From Paraphaeosphaeria minitans (lineage: Eukaryota > Ascomycota > Dothideomycetes > Pleosporales > Didymosphaeriaceae): a DNA stretch of 64,000 nucleotides. This document shows positions 42,847-54,455 of this stretch, piece by piece. The stretch's first letter is position 1; each line of letters begins with the position of its first letter. The translations under genes were made by a program, and so were the position numbers. Below the pieces are notes generated by a model. It made no database searches. It was not told the origin of the DNA and saw only the letters and a program-made list of their open reading frames with translations. The stretch spans positions 1,364,001 through 1,428,000 of the forward strand of contig WJXW01000015.1 in assembly GCA_015832175.1 (NCBI GenBank). Direction: 5' to 3'.

Positions 42847-43797
42847 ATGGTCATTGCAGCTTCCACGAATAGTAGCCCCACCAAGATGGGAATCGCCAAG
42901 CGTCGCAGCCCTCGCCGCGGCTCGCTCAAGATCAGACGACTTCGCAGCAGGGATCGCTTCTTTTGGTTGTCCGCCTCCGACGGCGTCTCCCGTCTCGTGA
43001 ACTCCAACGACAGCGTTCCCGAGCAAGTCGACGACTACACCTTCGCTCCTTCCAAGTTCCGGCATGAGCCCTACCCCATGACTTTTCCAGCCGGTCGTGT
43101 CTGGCCACCCCGTCAAATCGACGATCTTGTCGGTGCTATCGGCTCTGAGCAAACTGACTGTGTCGGCAATACCTGCTACAATGGCAACATCTGCCAGGAC
43201 CTGGACTGCACGCACACGCTCTCTGGCTGGAGAACCGCCACCTCAGACTGGGAAAAGTACTTCGAGCTGCGGATGACGGAGCATCGGGGCGTTGGTGTAT
43301 ATACCAAGCATGCCTTCCGCCAAGGGACAATACTGGGCTGGTACTCGGGCGAGCTCAAAACGCTTTCCTCGATGGAATGCAGCACAAACGCCTATCTCAT
43401 GGAGATGGAGATTGGTGATGTCGGACCCGATATGCCTGTCGAGTCGATTCCAACTATTTTCATCGATGGCGAGCAGAAGGGGAACTGGACGCGATTCATC
43501 AACCATTCCTGCGCTGCCGATTGCGTGTTTCGCATCATGCGCGTAGGGTGCACGAGGATAATGGTCGTGGAAGCGGTTCGGGATATACCAAGGGGGAAGG
43601 AGTTGAGTGTTGATTATGGGCAGGAGTACTATGGTTTGACGACTGTGAAGATTTGTGCTTGCGGAGCCCCCGGGTGCGTTTCGCGGAAGAGGGCAAGGAT
43701 GGAGAAAGCTATGGAAAAACAAAAGGCCGAAGCGACGGATGTGAGGACGCGGAATGTCAAGAGATGTAGGCGGGTTGCGCCACCGGTCTTGGTCTAG
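42847..43797 (+). CDS. SET-domain protein (putative lysine methyltransferase)
   Basis: A single-exon 316-residue protein. A basic N-terminus (RRSPRRGSLKIRRLRSR) precedes a pre-SET-like segment with cysteines (DCVGNTCYNGNICQDLDC). The SET domain follows: 'HRGVGVYTKHAFRQGTILGW' start, 'WTRFINHSC' (NHSC cofactor motif), 'RIMVVEAVRDIPRGKEL' and 'SVDYGQEYYG' (catalytic tyrosine), then a post-SET cysteine group (CACGAPGC). All core motifs are present, so methyltransferase activity on lysine, probably of histones or other nuclear proteins, is likely. The basic tail is a possible nuclear signal. It lies 424 bp downstream of the uL5m gene on the same strand. Confidence 0.88.
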   Translation: MVIAASTNSSPTKMGIAKRRSPRRGSLKIRRLRSRDRFFWLSASDGVSRLVNSNDSVPEQVDDYTFAPSKFRHEPYPMTFPAGRVWPPRQIDDLVGAIGSEQTDCVGNTCYNGNICQDLDCTHTLSGWRTATSDWEKYFELRMTEHRGVGVYTKHAFRQGTILGWYSGELKTLSSMECSTNAYLMEMEIGDVGPDMPVESIPTIFIDGEQKGNWTRFINHSCAADCVFRIMRVGCTRIMVVEAVRDIPRGKELSVDYGQEYYGLTTVKICACGAPGCVSRKRARMEKAMEKQKAEATDVRTRNVKRCRRVAPPVLV

Positions 43798-45116
43798 CGG
43801 TGTCTGTCGTAGCTAAGAGATTTCGTTTGAAACGACTTGCCTGCCGTCTTTCGCATACGTGCAATACGTGATAAGCAGCAACTAGGCATATGTGCAACTC
43901 GTCAATGATCCTTGAAGCGTTTTACCGCCTAGGCACCTGGGAAGACCAACGTCAAGATTAGTAGCTGGCCCGTCAGATCAGACTGTCCGAACGACGGAGC
44001 ATCGTCATGACCGAGTGAAATCGATTCAGGAGGAAATGAGATGTGCTGGACGACATACCGTAGCCATAGGATGTATCCACATCATCGTCATCAAGGTGCC
44101 TCGATCAATCGCTCTAAAGACCTATACCTTTATTCATGGACCAAGGATATATTTTCGGCTAAGTGATTTATACACTCTGGTCCATTCGATCTCTACAAGC
44201 ATCGTCACATGCGTCGGAAGCAACCGTATGATACGTTTGCACTATAAATGCCTTTGAAAGTCTCTAGGTACCTCATGTGAACATTGCGTTGGGGACGCAA
44301 CCATAGTGTATCAATATATGCAAGGGTTCTGATAAACACTCGAGACCTGTGTTTCTAGAACCGATCCTGCCTCTTCCCCTCGTCATACCCATGGCTGTTT
44401 CTCGAACCCGGGCGGTACGATAATCTCTCCCTGGCTATCGGCCTTGACTACACGTAGTCAGAGGAGTACCTTCCCATGGCGCGCGAGTTGCCGCTTACCA
44501 AAGAGGTCATCGTAACACACCCTCAGCCCTCCTTGTGGCGAAGAATCGAATACCGATACCTCTCTTCGCCATGTTGATGCTTAATGTTAATCCAAAGAGA
44601 GCAAACAATACCCTCTGTCCTACCGTCAAGGTTAAATCTTTTAAATTGCGTTCTGCGTGTGGGCCCCGCTCGCTCGCCTGCAAACACATACCGATGTGCA
44701 TGCTAGAAAAGACTCGACATGTCTACAGCTGTACGTGGAACAGCGCTGTAACCTCGTAGAGATCTCCAGGTGGAAATTATGGAGTACCGAAAGCTAGACG
44801 TATGTTACCCGCAAGTCGACTTTCTGCGCGGACGGATAGGTAGTGGCACAACAGACTACGAAGAACGAAGCATGGCAGTGTGGTCTGCCTATTGCAGAAT
44901 CATGTCAGTAGGTAATGTGTTCAGAAATCCGCCATCAATGCGATGATGGACAGAAGTTGCTAGCGTTTCGTGACTGTCCATACCTACTCGCGCGAAGCCA
45001 CCGTCATGGCTAGGATGCCGCAAAAACGCAACAGAGGAAGTTTGAAGCGCCCAAACGCAAAAAAAGTATGCATCAGCTGGGAATTGGAAAACTAGGGAAA
45101 AAAATAAAGTGACAAT
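43798..45116. other. intergenic, no gene seen
   Basis: Only short frames with no recognisable content. GC balance is like the surrounding core genes. Confidence 0.5.
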
Positions 45117-45215
45117 TGCATCGGCCGGGAATCGAACCCGGGGCTAGCCGACACTGTTGAACTGGTGAACCCAGATCAATGGCAACGGCTAATTTTACCA
45201 CTAAACCACCGATGC
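45117..45215 (-). tRNA. tRNA-Gly(GCC) with intron
   Basis: Read on the minus strand: acceptor GCATCGG pairs with CCGATGC, D-arm TGGTTTAGTGGTAAAA, anticodon stem AGCCG/CGGCT with loop TTGCCAT, and T-arm with a perfect stem around GTTCGATTC. The anticodon loop is split by an intron of about 27 nt starting after the base 3' of the anticodon (position 37/38), the usual place. Discriminator A73. The mature tRNA is about 72 nt. Anticodon GCC reads GGC/GGU. It lies alone between protein genes. Confidence 0.92.
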
Positions 45216-46191
45216 GTATCGCACAACTGATGAACATGGAGCAAAATTAAAAATCAAAGTACCGGAATGTGTAAATCAAGTCTCGAAGAACTGTTTTCCA
45301 CTTTCCAAAACTGAGAAAAGCTTGCTTTCGTGAGACTACGACAGTATCAGTGTCTAGAGCGGAAACGTCGCATTTTGGCTTATCATATCTGTTTTTACTG
45401 TACTGTGAAGTTCGCCGGTTGCGAGCTTGCCAACACGGTAACCCTTCCGACGGATGCTTTGCCCGGAATGTCAGCCCGACCGCAGAGGCTTATCTCACGT
45501 CTACCAATCATGCCTTTGGCTCAAGCCCATGATGACGCACCTTGCTGACGCCAATAGCGCTTAATGTTGGTGGCTGAAACCAGACCCGATCTCGAATTAC
45601 CACTTCTCGAAAGACACAAGGGCTTTTCGATCAAGTGAAATGCCAAACATTTGCGAAAAACGAGAAGTGGTTTCTCGATTCGACCGCGACGCCTGACGCG
45701 CTTTTGGTCATTCACTGTCTTCTTTTCGCTTCTCAATTACATACGATGTCCGCATCAAGGCCACTATCTAGAGGGGACCGCCGCGCGATGCCCGTGCCCG
45801 GCACATGAGGTTTCTCTATGACGAGAATGTGGTAATTGTCGTTACAGTAGCCGTCAGCTGCTTTTACGCACTCCGGACTGTAGGCTGCAAACACGTGCAT
45901 ATGTAACTAGATACCATAGGTCCTAAATTATTGGGTCACTACACAGGCTCCGGTAGACGAGAGGAACCAATACGCATGCCTCGAAGGAATTGGCAGCAAA
46001 CACTACAAACGTTGCTGAAGTCTTTTCCCTCCTAGTTTCGTGAGGTAGACTGAGAATGAGAATAACCCAGCTTGGCGTGGATCACGGGTGCTGAGTCAAA
46101 CTATCCACCGACAAAATCGTACTAGCGTCTCCTAACGATCTATGTGCGTCACAGCTTTCTGCAGCTTCCCGATGCCGTCCAACGCACCGCC
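45216..46191. other. intergenic, no gene seen
   Basis: Short frames on both strands lack recognisable content. The region includes the upstream of the PD-(D/E)XK-like gene. Confidence 0.5.
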
Positions 46192-47266
46192 ATGTCTTCT
46201 TGCCCTACAGTATTCCACTACACCACACCCCCTCTTCGCCCTGCGGGCCCGCCGACGCCTCCGCCGACTGAAAAGCCATACGTCCAAGCGCATCGCGTCG
46301 TCGCGCTAATTCTAAGAAATGAAGCTGGGGAGCTCAGAGTTCAAGAGCCGTTGACTGAGTTCCAGCTCGCCCCAGGGGAGTTCGCCGAAATAGAGCGTTT
46401 GCTAGGGCAGAACGAGACGCTGCAGGGCTATACTAAAGACAAGATACGGTGTGTACGATCGTATGCGACAGATGATGGCTAATGATCGGGCTAGCCAGGT
46501 ATGATTACGTCAGTGAGACTCATCGACTTGTCGTTCGAATGCCCACGGCTGTGCACGAATTATTTATCGCTCGAATCGAGGATGCTATTCCCAACCAACT
46601 GAAACCGATTCGCGACGGATCGGACAACGCCGCAGCCTTCGCTCGGATGCTATATCCAGCTCGGTCCACAGAAATATTCTTTCCAGACGACAACGACCCA
46701 GCCACCACAAAGGCAAAACGTGAACCGGATACCTCTTTTTGGCATGATAATGCACGGTATCCCGGGGTTATCATCGAGGTCGCGTACTCACAAAGAAAAG
46801 AGAGATTGGATCGTCTAGCCGAGTCTTATATCCTGGACTCAGATGCGAGCGTGCAAGCTGTCATAGGTCTGGCTATTGACTACGGCAAGAACGGGTCGCG
46901 CAAAGCAACGCTGTCAGTGTGGTGGCCTAAGCTCCATCAGACTGCTGAGGGCCCTGAACTACTCGTCGTAAGAGAGGTGGCGGATGCGGTATGTGTTCCT
47001 CGAAACGGGAATTTTGAGCTTTTTTGATGCTAACGCCTTATCCAATTCAGGCATTTCGCGACGAAACGGGTAATCCCACAGACCATCCGGGCTTACGACT
47101 TCGACTGTCCGACTTTGCCTGCCAGGAGCTTACGAGCGGAATTTCTGTGGACCAAGAACAAGACATAACAGTATCTACACAAGAGCTCTGTCAACATCTT
47201 GCCACGGCGGAGGAAAAGTCCCGAGGGAAAAAATACTTGTTCAACACTCACTCCGCTCTGGAATAA
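46192..47266 (+). CDS. PD-(D/E)XK nuclease-like (Uma2-like) protein
   Basis: Three exons (46192-46448, 46499-46988, 47051-47266; introns of 50 and 62 nt) give 320 residues. The N-terminus is Pro-rich. The core has the order expected of a restriction-nuclease-like fold: 'PTAVHELFIARIEDAI', 'STEIFFP', then 'REPDTSFWHD' (PD motif), 'YPGVIIEVAYSQ' (the E-x-x strand, with Ala where Lys is usual) and 'RLAESYILDSDASVQAVIGL'. Many fungal genomes carry such genes. Without the lysine they may be inactive as nucleases, so the role is unknown. The frame stops at a seven-A run, but a coding-like basic/acidic tail continues in the next frame to 47415. Confidence 0.7.
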
Positions 47267-47415
47267 AAAAACGCAAACGATCAGAAACACCGTCAGATAG
47301 AATAGCTTCTGCCGATGAAGCCAAGATAGCCACGGATGAAAATAGAGTGGAGAAACGTTTAGCAATCGAAGATTCAGATTATCATGACACATCAATTACT
47401 AGCTTGTCAGAGTAA

Positions 47416-49730
47416 ACATGTCAATCGGACATGGCTGAATGCGCCGAATCCATCAATTAGGTACACTCGCTGATTAGGCCGAAAGCCTGACCACAAGCTC
47501 TAGTGTATGCGAAATTATTCGTGCTGGCCTACCTGATGCGATGATCCGCTCTCTGATGTTTGATGACTAATGATAAGCCAAGCACTCCCCCGCATCAATA
47601 CGTGTTAAGTTAGTAAGAAGGCTGGATCGCGTAGTGGCGTGCCAGATGTGCCGCAAACTCAATTGTTGCATGGAGAGGATGGCCGTTATTGTCGCGCCGT
47701 GTATTGTACTAACGCAGTCGCGTTGCATGCACGGACCATAGCGCTGCCAAACCTCGCGTTTACATGGCAAGCGCTGGACGCGTTGCGGATTCTGCCCTAG
47801 ATCTGATTCCGGGATCTGGTTGCCGCCTCATCAAGCTTACCCTAACCCTAATTCGCAACCCTGACGTCCAAAACCACATGGGTTCTGGGGCTGCAAATTG
47901 GCCCGGACGTGCAGCTTCATGCGCTGATTCTGCAGCCGAAACTTGGGACGAAATGGCCCACGGGGAATATAATTCCAGTCTGGTTTTTATGAATAATTCA
48001 GCGGGCAGCCGTGCTGATATATACACTGAAAATTTTGCCTAGCGCAAATATTCCATCATCAAGCTTTATTCCAGTCAGCCCTCACTGGAATTGCCGCCCT
48101 GGGTTAGAGTCCTGCTCCCCAATATTAGGTCGAATTCAACGATTAGGTAGACGACGACATGCTGTCATTGTCACATCACTGCAGCGCGACCAAAAAAATT
48201 CTCAGTCGTCCGTCGCGCAATCCACGGCGCATCCTTCGCATCCATAGCCAGCACCCTTTGCATCGCCACACGTGCAGTCCACGTTCCCGTTCACGATCAC
48301 GTTCACGATCACGTTCACGCAAACCGCGACCGCAACCACAGCCAGCCGCCTCCGTAATCCCTCCGCAGCGCCGCACCTCCACTCCTGACTCACCAGGCAC
48401 AGCTACCTCCCCCCGGCAGACGTCGCAACGCAGGCGCCAGGCCAATGGTTTTGGCACCTGACTGCGGACTTCGTGGGTGGCCCGTGCGGCTTTGAATCCT
48501 TTGGAGCTTTCCCGCGAGGAGGCTGGAAGCGGTAAGCGTCCCAGGGAGCTTTGCCTTTTCATTTATTTCTTTTCGAGGGGATTTGCGGGTTGCCACGAGA
48601 CGACGTCTGGAGGATGCCGGCGTGGCGATTGTAGGAAGGTAGGGCAGGGCAGGGGAAGATCATCGCCGAGGAGGGAGTCCGGGGCGCAAGAGATCTTCGC
48701 TGCTGGGTTGGGGCGGGATGTGGTGGCGTAGACTGGGATGTTCGAGCTGCTTGGGACGCGACGTGGGTGGACTGTTTCATGGGCCTGCGTTAGGGACTGC
48801 AGGTTCGTGGGCATGTTGGCATGGCATCTGAGGCGGGGTAGGGGTGGCGAGGAGCATGCGGCGTTGTAGAGTGGCTGTTCGTCGTCTGACTAGGTAGCAG
48901 ACTGGCAGACTGTCTGGATGCTCCGAGTGCGCAGCCTTGAGCTGCTCAGGTGATGGCGGTGTGGAATATATAATTTACCATGAGTAACTTCGAAACGCTC
49001 TGCGTATCTAATTGCTAGAAAACATAAGTGCTTTGAAGCATAAAGAACGGTAACTAGGGCCTAAATGATATAGTTTTCAAGATGGCATAAACGTTAAATA
49101 AAATAGGAGAACAAAATTCACAGGCATATACAACTCGTGTGAATTTAGTCTTCCCTCTCGTAGACCTGCATAGATATATGAAGGCAGGCGTACACAAAAC
49201 CAACAAATACATTTGAAGTATATCCTGCAGCTATATCCCCGTCAATAGAGGTCAGTGGTGTCGATAAAGCGTGTCTGGGGAGAATTTATATCATATTGGC
49301 TGGTACTACTGTACTTCTGAGAGCCATAATCGGCCTGTTACATCGCGTCGAAGACTAGCTATGCTTCCTCAATCAATAGCCTGTGACTACTCGTTTCACA
49401 GCCATTCCACCGAGTCGTGTCTGTGTCGACTTTTTTGTCGGCCACTGTTTATACCTGATTTGCATGGTTTGAGGATCGAGGAGATATAAGAAGTGCCGCT
49501 GAACCGTAGCCTAACGACGATCGTTATTGTACCGGCCATTCGAAGAAGATGATCAACGGGTGGAGAAGCATGTGAGTGTGTGTATACATATTTATAAGGT
49601 ACTTTTGCCGCGTCCCTCGGAATCTAAACAATCGTCGAGAATATGCTCCCTCTTCTCTTTACTCTTACGTCGCTAATGGCTGCACTAGTGGCTATGACCT
49701 TCTCGCGACAGACATATTTCCCCGGCGACT
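47416..49730. other. gene-poor stretch
   Basis: No certain gene. A 13-base telomere-like ACCCTAACCCTAA sits at 47839-47851. Around 48280-48325, 12-bp GATCACGTTCAC-type repeats make Arg/Ser and Arg/Asp/Glu frames. On the minus strand an open frame at 48176-48562 has several cysteines ('CDVCRG', 'GCGCGRG', 'WRCKGC'), but composition is skewed by the repeats and no homolog is recognised. From 48950 the sequence is AT-rich with no coding content. Confidence 0.4.
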
Positions 49731-51019
49731 TTAGGCACTTTTCCCAAAGAGTGCTTTTTGAGTGTCGTAGGTGTACTCCAGATCCATGTGCCAGTAATCC
49801 GGTGTGGTAGGCTTCGCAGCCAGCCATCCGTCGTCCAACGCGTCGACCACCTCCTTGGGTAAAGGTCCCTTTTTAATCACGGCTAAGTTGTTGTCTAGCT
49901 GGGAAAGGCTGCTTGCGCCGATGATGAGGCCGCTGTTTGAAGTCAGCTTTGCGTGTACCACTTTCACCACCTCCATATGGGGGGGGGGTCACGTACTCGT
50001 TTCCACCATCAGTCCGCATCTTCAGAGCGCTGTGGTGGATGAGCCATCGCATTGCCACCTCAATGAGCGTGAGGCCGTGAGCCGTGACTATGGGCTCGAT
50101 GATGCTGAGTGCATCGAGATAGCCGTTTTGGATGTACCGTGTGCGGTAAAACTTATCTATTAACGAAGGTTGTGCGGGCGCTTCAGTTTTACCTGCTTTA
50201 TACTTTCCAGTAAAGAGACCGCCGGCCAATCTGCGTGCAAGTCAGTGCTGCGTCTGAGATGAGAGGATGGGTATGGACTTCCCCGTTGTAGATGACGATG
50301 TCCAGGCCGTATCGCCGACACGCAGGTATCAGCTCGTTCTCGATTCCTCGCGCTAAACCGTCAAATTAGACTTTCCGAAGCACCCTTTTCACTAGGTTCG
50401 CTCACTGATGGCGTTGTAGCAGCCCTGGTAGATGGTCGGTCGGACCCAACCCTTCTCACGACAAATCATGACAATCTCGGCTACCTCGAAAGCGGCATAG
50501 TTACTCAACCCAAACTGCTTAAACTTGCCCTCCTTGTACAGCTCGTTGACGGTTTGAAGCGTCTTCTCAAAAGGCACGCTTCTATCCGGTGCATGCAAAT
50601 AAAAGATATTGACACAGTCTGTCTCGAGTTGCTTCAGCGACTCCTCGAGAGCTTCCCGCAGAGCCTTGGGCTCATGTGCTCCAGGCGAGAAAGGATAGAG
50701 CTTAGTCGCGATGCTGAGGTTACGCTTCTTGTAACCGACTGCAGCTGTGAAGCCTTCTTGCGAGCCGTTCTGGTATGTGCGTGCGGTGTCGCCTTCATCG
50801 TAGCCTGCAGCCTGGAAGTAGTCGAGGAAGGTGCCGAATTCCTCAAGCGATGTCGTTTTGGCACCCCATTCGACGTCCTGCCTAAATCAGCTGCGAATAC
50901 GGCGTTCCCAAAAAGGCTAATCACCGGTCCAAAGGTCATGACTTCGTAGGTTAGCCAGACGCTTGTGTCTTTAAGGACCTGCACTTACGCCCCAAAATTA
51001 TCCTGTTCTTGGTCGCCAT
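49731..51019 (-). CDS. aldo-keto reductase (AKR7-like)
   Basis: Six exons (51019-50989, 50941-50925, 50877-50406, 50352-50283, 50230-49997, 49932-49731) join in phase to 341 residues. It should be a cytosolic NADPH-dependent reductase of aldehydes, like aflatoxin-aldehyde reductases. Seen: strand 'LGLMTFGPDVEWGAKTTSL', catalytic Asp and Tyr region 'FDT'-like 'AAGYDEGDTARTYQNGSQEG', Lys in 'NLSIATKLYPF', His in 'VNIFYLHAPDRSVPFEKT', 'FGLSNYAAFEVAEIV', 'LAGGLFTGKY', and the NADPH segment 'DGLIIGASSLSQLDNNL'. Four introns are GT-AG, but the intron at 50231-50282 starts with GG instead of GT, though branch CTGAC and CAG end are normal. The intron at 49933-49996 contains a run of ten C. The gene is divergent from the aldolase gene at 51924. 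Confidence 0.85.
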
Positions 51020-51202
51020 GTTGTGCTTGTTAATGCTGACTTCCAGTGGAGATGTAGCGGTCGGAGTGGGTGTTGTGAAGTTCGTGAAGATGGTAAAGGT
51101 GTACGAAGCCAGATGATGCCAGAATAGCACAAAGCACACTGTGGAGCAACGCAAGAAAGAAACTTGGGCGGGACAATTTGGACAGATCGCAGTAGGTTGT
51201 GT

Positions 51203-51660
51203 TTGTGCTATTTACCTACCGAACGAAGCTTAGCTGTCATTGTTTTTGATTATTTAGCTCGAAATGCTAGGTAGGTATCGGACACACCAACATGAGTATC
51301 TGTCATCTCCGATTCCTCTCTGTCCGTGATATCTATTAATAAATATAGTGTGCTATTCACCTACCGAACGAAGCTTAGCGGTCATTGTTTTTGATTATTT
51401 AGCTCGAAATGCTAGGTAGGTATCGGACACACCAACATGAGTATCTGTCATCTCCGATTCCTCTGTCCGTGATATCTATTAATAAATATAGTGTGCTATT
51501 CACCTACCGAACGAAGCTTAGCGGTCATTGTTTTTGATTATTTAGCTCGAAATGCTAGGTAGGTATCGGACACAAGGCATCTTAGATTACCTATAAGCCG
51601 ACATGAGTATTTGTCATCTCCGATTCCTCTCCGTCCGTGATATCTGTCGACAAACACAGC
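51203..51660. repeat. three-copy 143-145-bp minisatellite
   Basis: The block beginning CCTACCGAACGAAGCTTAGC starts at 51215, 51360 and 51503 (spacing 145 and 143). Copies 1 and 2 are nearly identical, ending in the AT-rich CTATTAATAAATATAG. Copy 3 has a 20-bp-scale insertion and a diverged end. It fills the shared upstream region of two divergent metabolic genes, so copy number could alter their regulation. Confidence 0.9.
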
Positions 51661-51923
51661 TGTCTCTTTACACAGTTCACGTTGTGGTCGTGTGAAGTTG
51701 TGCGGATGATTCAAGCGAGGCACATAAGTACCTATCTATAGCTTATCCCCCGCTTACGTCCCGAGATCCGTCCAACCGCCTACCCTACCAAGCAATAGAT
51801 ACCTACGGTCTCGCTCTCGTGCTTGTTCATTTTTGTTTCTGTTTTCAACATTTTACCTTTCAAAACCTCACGTCACGTCTGTCGTATCCATCCACACAAC
51901 TTGAGAGTGCCTCTTATCCAATC

Positions 51924-52960
51924 ATGTCGCCTCCGTCGGCCACCTTTGAACCCCACTCAAAGGATGGCAACAAGCCCTCCAATGCAGCGCCCCTCGGACC
52001 TGGAATCACAGAGACTGAAGCTTCAGTGCAAAAGACCAAGATTAAGTTTGATGATCCCTACAAGGAGCGTGCATACTTGAAAGGTCGATTGGCTGGTAAG
52101 CGCACCCTAGCACCCTACCTACGAAAGCATTAACGACTCACATGGCAACAGCCGCCTTCCGCATTTTCGGGAAATTTGGATTCGATGAAGGCGTCGCAGG
52201 CCACATCACGCTCCGTGATCCCGTCGATCCCGCGACATTCTGGGTCAACCCGTTGGGCGTTGCATTCAGTCTGATGAAGACGTCCGACCTGATCCACGTG
52301 AACAAGGAAGGCGAAGTCATCGGCGGCGGAGAGTGCAGGCTATTGAACACTGCTGCGTACATGATCCATTCCGCCATCCATCAAGCGAGACCTGATGTCA
52401 TCGCTGCTTGCCATTCGCATTCGATATACGGCCGATCGTTTTGCACCCTAGGGAGGAAGTTGGACACGATCACGCAGGATTCGTGCGCGTTTCACAATGC
52501 GAGTTCCCTGCAGACTGAATTGAGGATTACCCATAGTGGCTAACGATTACAGGACCACGTGCTCTACACTTCCTACAAAGGCGTCGTACTTGCAAAAGAA
52601 GAGGGAGAAAACATTGCAAAGGAGCTTGGCCCCCACAAAGCGGCACTCTTGCAAAACCACGGCTTGCTAACTGTTGGACACACCATCGAGGAGGCGGTGT
52701 TTTGGTTCGTTAGCATGGAGAAGGCAAGTCTTCATCTTCTGAAATGACATGCTGACATGCTAACTTCGCTCAAGTGCTGCCATGCGCAACTTGTAGCTGA
52801 TGCTGCGGCTGCAGGACGGGGCGGCCAAACAAAAAAAATTGCGGAAGAAGATGCGGTGTTCACGGGTAAGGCGGTGGGCACTCACATCGCGGGCTGGTTC
52901 TCTGCAAAGCCGTTGTTTGACGTGATCCACAAGGAAACGGGAGGCGATTATCTGGAGTAG
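51924..52960 (+). CDS. class II aldolase/adducin-domain protein
   Basis: Four exons (51924-52095, 52152-52498, 52553-52723, 52775-52960) join in phase to an intact 291-residue protein. It is the fungal adducin-like/class II aldolase family, metal-dependent enzymes for C-C bond cleavage or epimerisation of phosphosugars. Zinc ligands are visible: 'EGVAGHITLRDP' loop, His pair in 'IAACHSHSIYGRSF', and a third His in 'ALLQNHGLLTVG'. Fold landmarks are 'TFWVNPLGVAFSLMKTSDLI' and 'EEAVFWFVSMEK'. Intron 1 is GT-AG, but introns 2 (GCGAGT, 52499-52552) and 3 (GCAAGT, 52724-52774) use GC donors. The exact substrate is unknown. Confidence 0.9.
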
Positions 52961-53305
52961 GCGACTGGTACATGGGAATTAGACTAGTCCCTTCCTGTAC
53001 ATGGCAAGAGATACCTGAATAGCACAATGAGTTTAGTGCGTGAATATAACATCTCCGATAAATTCCATCGGCTCCAATTTATCAGTGTAGAGGACCGCGA
53101 CTACTCCATCGGACTTACTCTAGCCACTGATGATTGGGTGAAATGTTTAGTTATCGATAGGAGTGGATTCTTAGAAGGAACCTCCACCGACCGGCATCCC
53201 TAACTTGTACAAGTACGCCCTCTATGTCATTTCTCCTCAATGCCTTCTCCCAGCCATCCCGCGCGGGCAACGCCTGGTGAGTCGATGCTGAAACGCGGCG
53301 TCGCC
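52961..53305. other. intergenic, no gene seen
   Basis: Short gap between the aldolase gene and the HET pseudogene with no recognisable signal. Accessory-type sequence starts again to the right. Confidence 0.4.
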
Positions 53306-54455
53306 ATGCACCCTCTCAAGTGCTTCCAGGACGGCGGCTTTGGGCTAACCTCTTTTGACGATGACTCCATCCCTCCCTACGCTATTCTCTCGCACACCTG
53401 GACAGAGGGCCAGGAAGTCACATACACCGAGCTGTTGGCGGGAACGGGTGCAGAGAAGGACGGATATTCCAAGATAAGCTTCTGTGGCGAGCGCGCTGCA
53501 AAGATGGCCTCGAATACTTCTGGATCGACACTTGCTGTATCGATAAGTCTAACAGCATCGAGCTGAACACGGCGATCAACTCTATGTTCAGGTGGTATCG
53601 GCGCGCATCCAGATGCTACGTATATCTATCCGACGTCTCAGTGCCTGAGCCGGTTACCGACGCCTCAACAGTTCGGATAGCCTGGGTGAACGCCTTTCAG
53701 CGCAGCCGATGGTTCACGCGAGGCTGGACATTACAAGAGCTTCTAGCGCCCCTTCCGGTTGAATTCTTCTCGCGAGATGGCAAACTTTTAGGCAGCAAAA
53801 TCTCCCTGAAACACGAGATTTGCCGTATCACCAAGATACCACTTAACGCTTTGATCTCGTCGACTTCAGTATTAAGGAACGGATGAGCTGGATGGATCTG
53901 CGCACAACAACAGTGGAAGAGGACCGTGTGTACTGTTTGCTAGGCCTCTTCGGAGTATTCCTGCCACTCATATATGGGGAAGGGGAGGCACATGCAAGAA
54001 CGCGCCTAGAAGAGGAGATTGAGAAGCGCCACGGCCAGAATGACAAAATCAGCACGAAAGACGTCGAACGATCTCTACAGCGCCGATCGAGCCGCCGCCA
54101 ACGCCCGACTTCAAGCAGTGTACCAAGCAAGGACGATATAATCAGGAAAAGTTGGGGGCCTCGAGCAAATTTCGAGGCATCGTATGGGTTGAAGCCCGGC
54201 GAACGTGAAGAAGGCGAAGCAATATTGGAAGCAATGCGGAACCAGGATAGTTCCATGCGTCTTAAAAAGAGTAGAGAAAGCCGAACGCGCCTGGGTGACA
54301 TATGCTACTTATGTAGGAAACCTGGTCATTGGTCACGATATTGCCCGGAAACTTGCAATACATGTGGCAAGAGAGGACATTGGTCGGAAAATTGCCCATA
54401 AATTTGCTATACATGTGGCGAGAGAGGGCACTGGTCGAAGGATTGTTTTGACTAG
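53306..54455 (+). pseudogene. HET-domain protein with CCHC knuckles, broken
   Basis: Start at the ATG of 'MHPLKCFQDGGFGLTSF'. HET landmarks follow: 'PPYAILSHTW', 'YFWIDTCCIDKSNS', 'INSMFRWYRRASRCYVYLSD', 'RGWTLQELLAP', 'SWMDLRTTTVEEDRVYCLLG' and 'LPLIYGEGEAHARTRL'. HET proteins trigger fungal allorecognition cell death. A frameshift near 53501 (between 'GERAAK' and 'DGLEYFW'), a second near 53860 (before 'DFSIKERMSW'), and a TAA at 54399-54401 inactivate it. The C-terminus holds three CCHC knuckles: 'CYLCRKPGHWSRYC', 'CNTCGKRGHWSENC' and, after the TAA in the same frame, 'CYTCGERGHWSKDC'. A knuckle tail implies nucleic-acid or protein binding. Confidence 0.85.

Noticed and set aside
47839..47851. 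ACCCTAACCCTAA as an interstitial telomere
   Set aside because: Only two units, with no extended array or breakpoint signal.
48159..48562. Overlapping Arg/Ser-rich and Cys/Arg-rich frames as genes
   Set aside because: Driven by a 12-bp repeat; no splice structure or recognised domain.
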